Notes under the pieces: generated by a model
The model's input: the letters and a program-made list of their open reading frames with translations, nothing else
Database searches by the model: none
Told to the model about the DNA's origin: nothing
Program-made: the position numbers and the translations under genes
Shown: positions 63,028 to 64,000 of the stretch, piece by piece
Position numbering within the stretch: the first letter of the stretch is position 1
How the letters are laid out: every line of letters starts with the position of its first letter
DNA from: Alloprevotella sp. oral taxon 473 str. F0040
GTDB taxonomy: Bacteria > Bacteroidota > Bacteroidia > Bacteroidales > Bacteroidaceae
Direction of reading: 5' to 3'
Assembly: GCF_000318095.2 (NCBI RefSeq)
Contig: NZ_KB290717.1
Span: 367,930 to 431,929 of the forward strand
Length of the DNA: 64,000 nucleotides

Positions 63028-63756
63028 GATACAGATGAATAAACGTGATACTTCTATGCAAATATAAGGATAATCTCTAAAATTACCACGATAGAACTCA
63101 TCTTTTTACAGTATTAATCTCCGAAACACACACATCTGAATTTACAGCATCGTATACTAGAATAGAGAGAAAGAATCTTACTAATACCAACTCAGACGCA
63201 ATCGAGAGTAAACTGTTAAATCTGAGACAAAGAAATTGTAGAAGTTTTCCGCAAACTAGACTCTCTCCTATCGTCGTATTATGATAGTTTCTCTTCATGT
63301 GACTTTCATTATTACATTAATATGGGTATCTAACCATTTATCTCGGAGAAAAAACTGCATAGCTCTGAGACTTTCTATTTCTTCTAGGAAAAAATCAAGA
63401 CAATCTACGAAGATTATGTCATAAATCTCAATGTTTTTAAGCATTGTATTCTAAGAACTCCACCCAAAAACCACTATTTTACTGCTATCGAGCGTAGAAT
63501 AACACTAAAATTAAGCCCCTTAGAAATAGAAAATACCGTGCTGGTCTTTCTGAACTCTATTCTGCACGTTAAAATCAAGCTCTTTTTCTGTATAGTTTTC
63601 TTAAAACATCAGCGTATTTTTACTCTTCAATGCTTCAAACAACTACTTTTCTCCCTATCTCTGTCTGCTAAATCTCATGATAACTAGCATTCATAGAGTA
63701 AGTAGTTGCTCATCTGCAAGAAAATTCGTAATTTAGCACATCCATATCCCCTAATT
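63028..63756. other. Gene-free AT-rich interval before the lipoprotein gene
   Basis: About 730 bases with no credible gene. It should contain the cdd promoter on the left and the lipoprotein promoter on the right. A doubtful periodic array lies at 63343-63427. Confidence 0.4.
63343..63427. repeat. Possible degenerate 21-22 base array (weak)
   Basis: Segments beginning TCGGAG (63343), TCTGAG (63364), TAGGAA (63385) and TACGAA (63406) are spaced 21, 21 and 21 bases. The remaining bases agree poorly with arrays A and B, so this may be chance. Confidence 0.3.
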
Positions 63757-64000
63757 ATGCCTCACATTTTCCGACATACTCTACTCCTGTTAATGGTCGT
63801 CTTGTCAGCTTGCCAATCTTCCACTCCTCAACAATCTGAGGCACGCCAAAAAGATGAGGCCAAAGCTGTGACTATCTTGGCAAAGGCAAGAACAGCACTC
63901 TATCAAAAACGATACAATGATGCCAAAAAGTATCTTCGCTCTTTGAGGAGCACTTGCCCACTAGCACTCAACGGCAGAGAAAATGGCATTCTGCTCATGG
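63757..64000 (+). CDS. Lipoprotein, N-terminal part (runs off the window)
   Basis: The first 81 residues of a protein beginning MPHIFRHTLLLLMVVLSACQ. The lipobox LSAC places the acylated cysteine at residue 19. A Gln/Lys/Ala-rich helical region follows, with KARTALYQKRYNDAKKYL resembling a tetratricopeptide-like helix. The gene continues beyond 64000, so family and function cannot be judged. Confidence 0.8.
   Translation, partial: MPHIFRHTLLLLMVVLSACQSSTPQQSEARQKDEAKAVTILAKARTALYQKRYNDAKKYLRSLRSTCPLALNGRENGILLM

Overview
The window looks like chromosomal DNA of a member of the Bacteroidota, order Bacteroidales, most likely a Prevotellaceae-like or Porphyromonadaceae-like anaerobe. The species cannot be named from the sequence alone. 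Several signs agree. Promoters repeatedly match the Bacteroidota pattern TTG, about 19-20 bases, then TAnnTTTG. There is a SusC/SusD (RagA/RagB) pair and a large outer-membrane beta-barrel gene. The F-ATPase operon has the order atpD-atpC-x-atpB-atpE-atpF-atpH-atpA-atpG. The small DUF4295 gene follows rpmB and rpmG. Starts are mostly AUG and Shine-Dalgarno sequences are weak.

Layout. Positions 1-2300 hold accessory DNA: a small membrane protein, a 3'-truncated phage tail tape-measure gene, a small gene that appears frameshifted, and a DUF5053 gene. Positions 2370-20800 are housekeeping: RNase Z, a BadF-type sugar kinase, a secreted M64 peptidase, ftsK-lolA-trxB, serS-gdhA, an FNT channel, a YitT protein, a secreted nuclease, SUI1, a YgjP-type hydrolase, cyclophilin, an SDR, a HAD phosphatase and tRNA-Gly(CCC). 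Positions 20824-29171 hold pfkA followed by the complete F1Fo ATP synthase. Positions 29479-35938 hold a PAP2 phosphatase, a YecH protein, smpB, pyrK-pyrD and dnaG.

Positions 36410-47475, all on the minus strand, form an envelope nutrient-uptake region. Read in transcription order it is a SusC-like TonB receptor, a SusD-like lipoprotein, two small secreted proteins, an M16 zinc peptidase, a ChaN-like protein and a secreted lectin-like/FISUMP-type protein. Together this suggests capture and breakdown of a peptide, protein or haem ligand. Positions 47826-52970 (minus) hold an EamA transporter, aroB, a thioesterase, two unknown proteins and a 23S rRNA uracil methyltransferase. Positions 53647-56526 encode another large outer-membrane barrel. 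Positions 57182-62288 (plus) run rpmB-rpmG-DUF4295-ftsY-rimO-HU and end in a fusion protein with an HU-like DNA-binding domain, one membrane helix and a periplasmic LysM domain. The window closes with cdd and the start of a lipoprotein gene.

Two things stand out. The HU-TM-LysM protein has the architecture expected of a physical link between nucleoid and cell wall. In addition, the intergenic regions around the outer-membrane genes carry degenerate arrays with a 21-22 base period (unit beginning T-C/A/G-GGA-G/C). They are clear at 42995-43090 and 53268-53416, shorter at 47689-47752, and doubtful at 17525-17588 and 63343-63427. They match no feature class I know with confidence.
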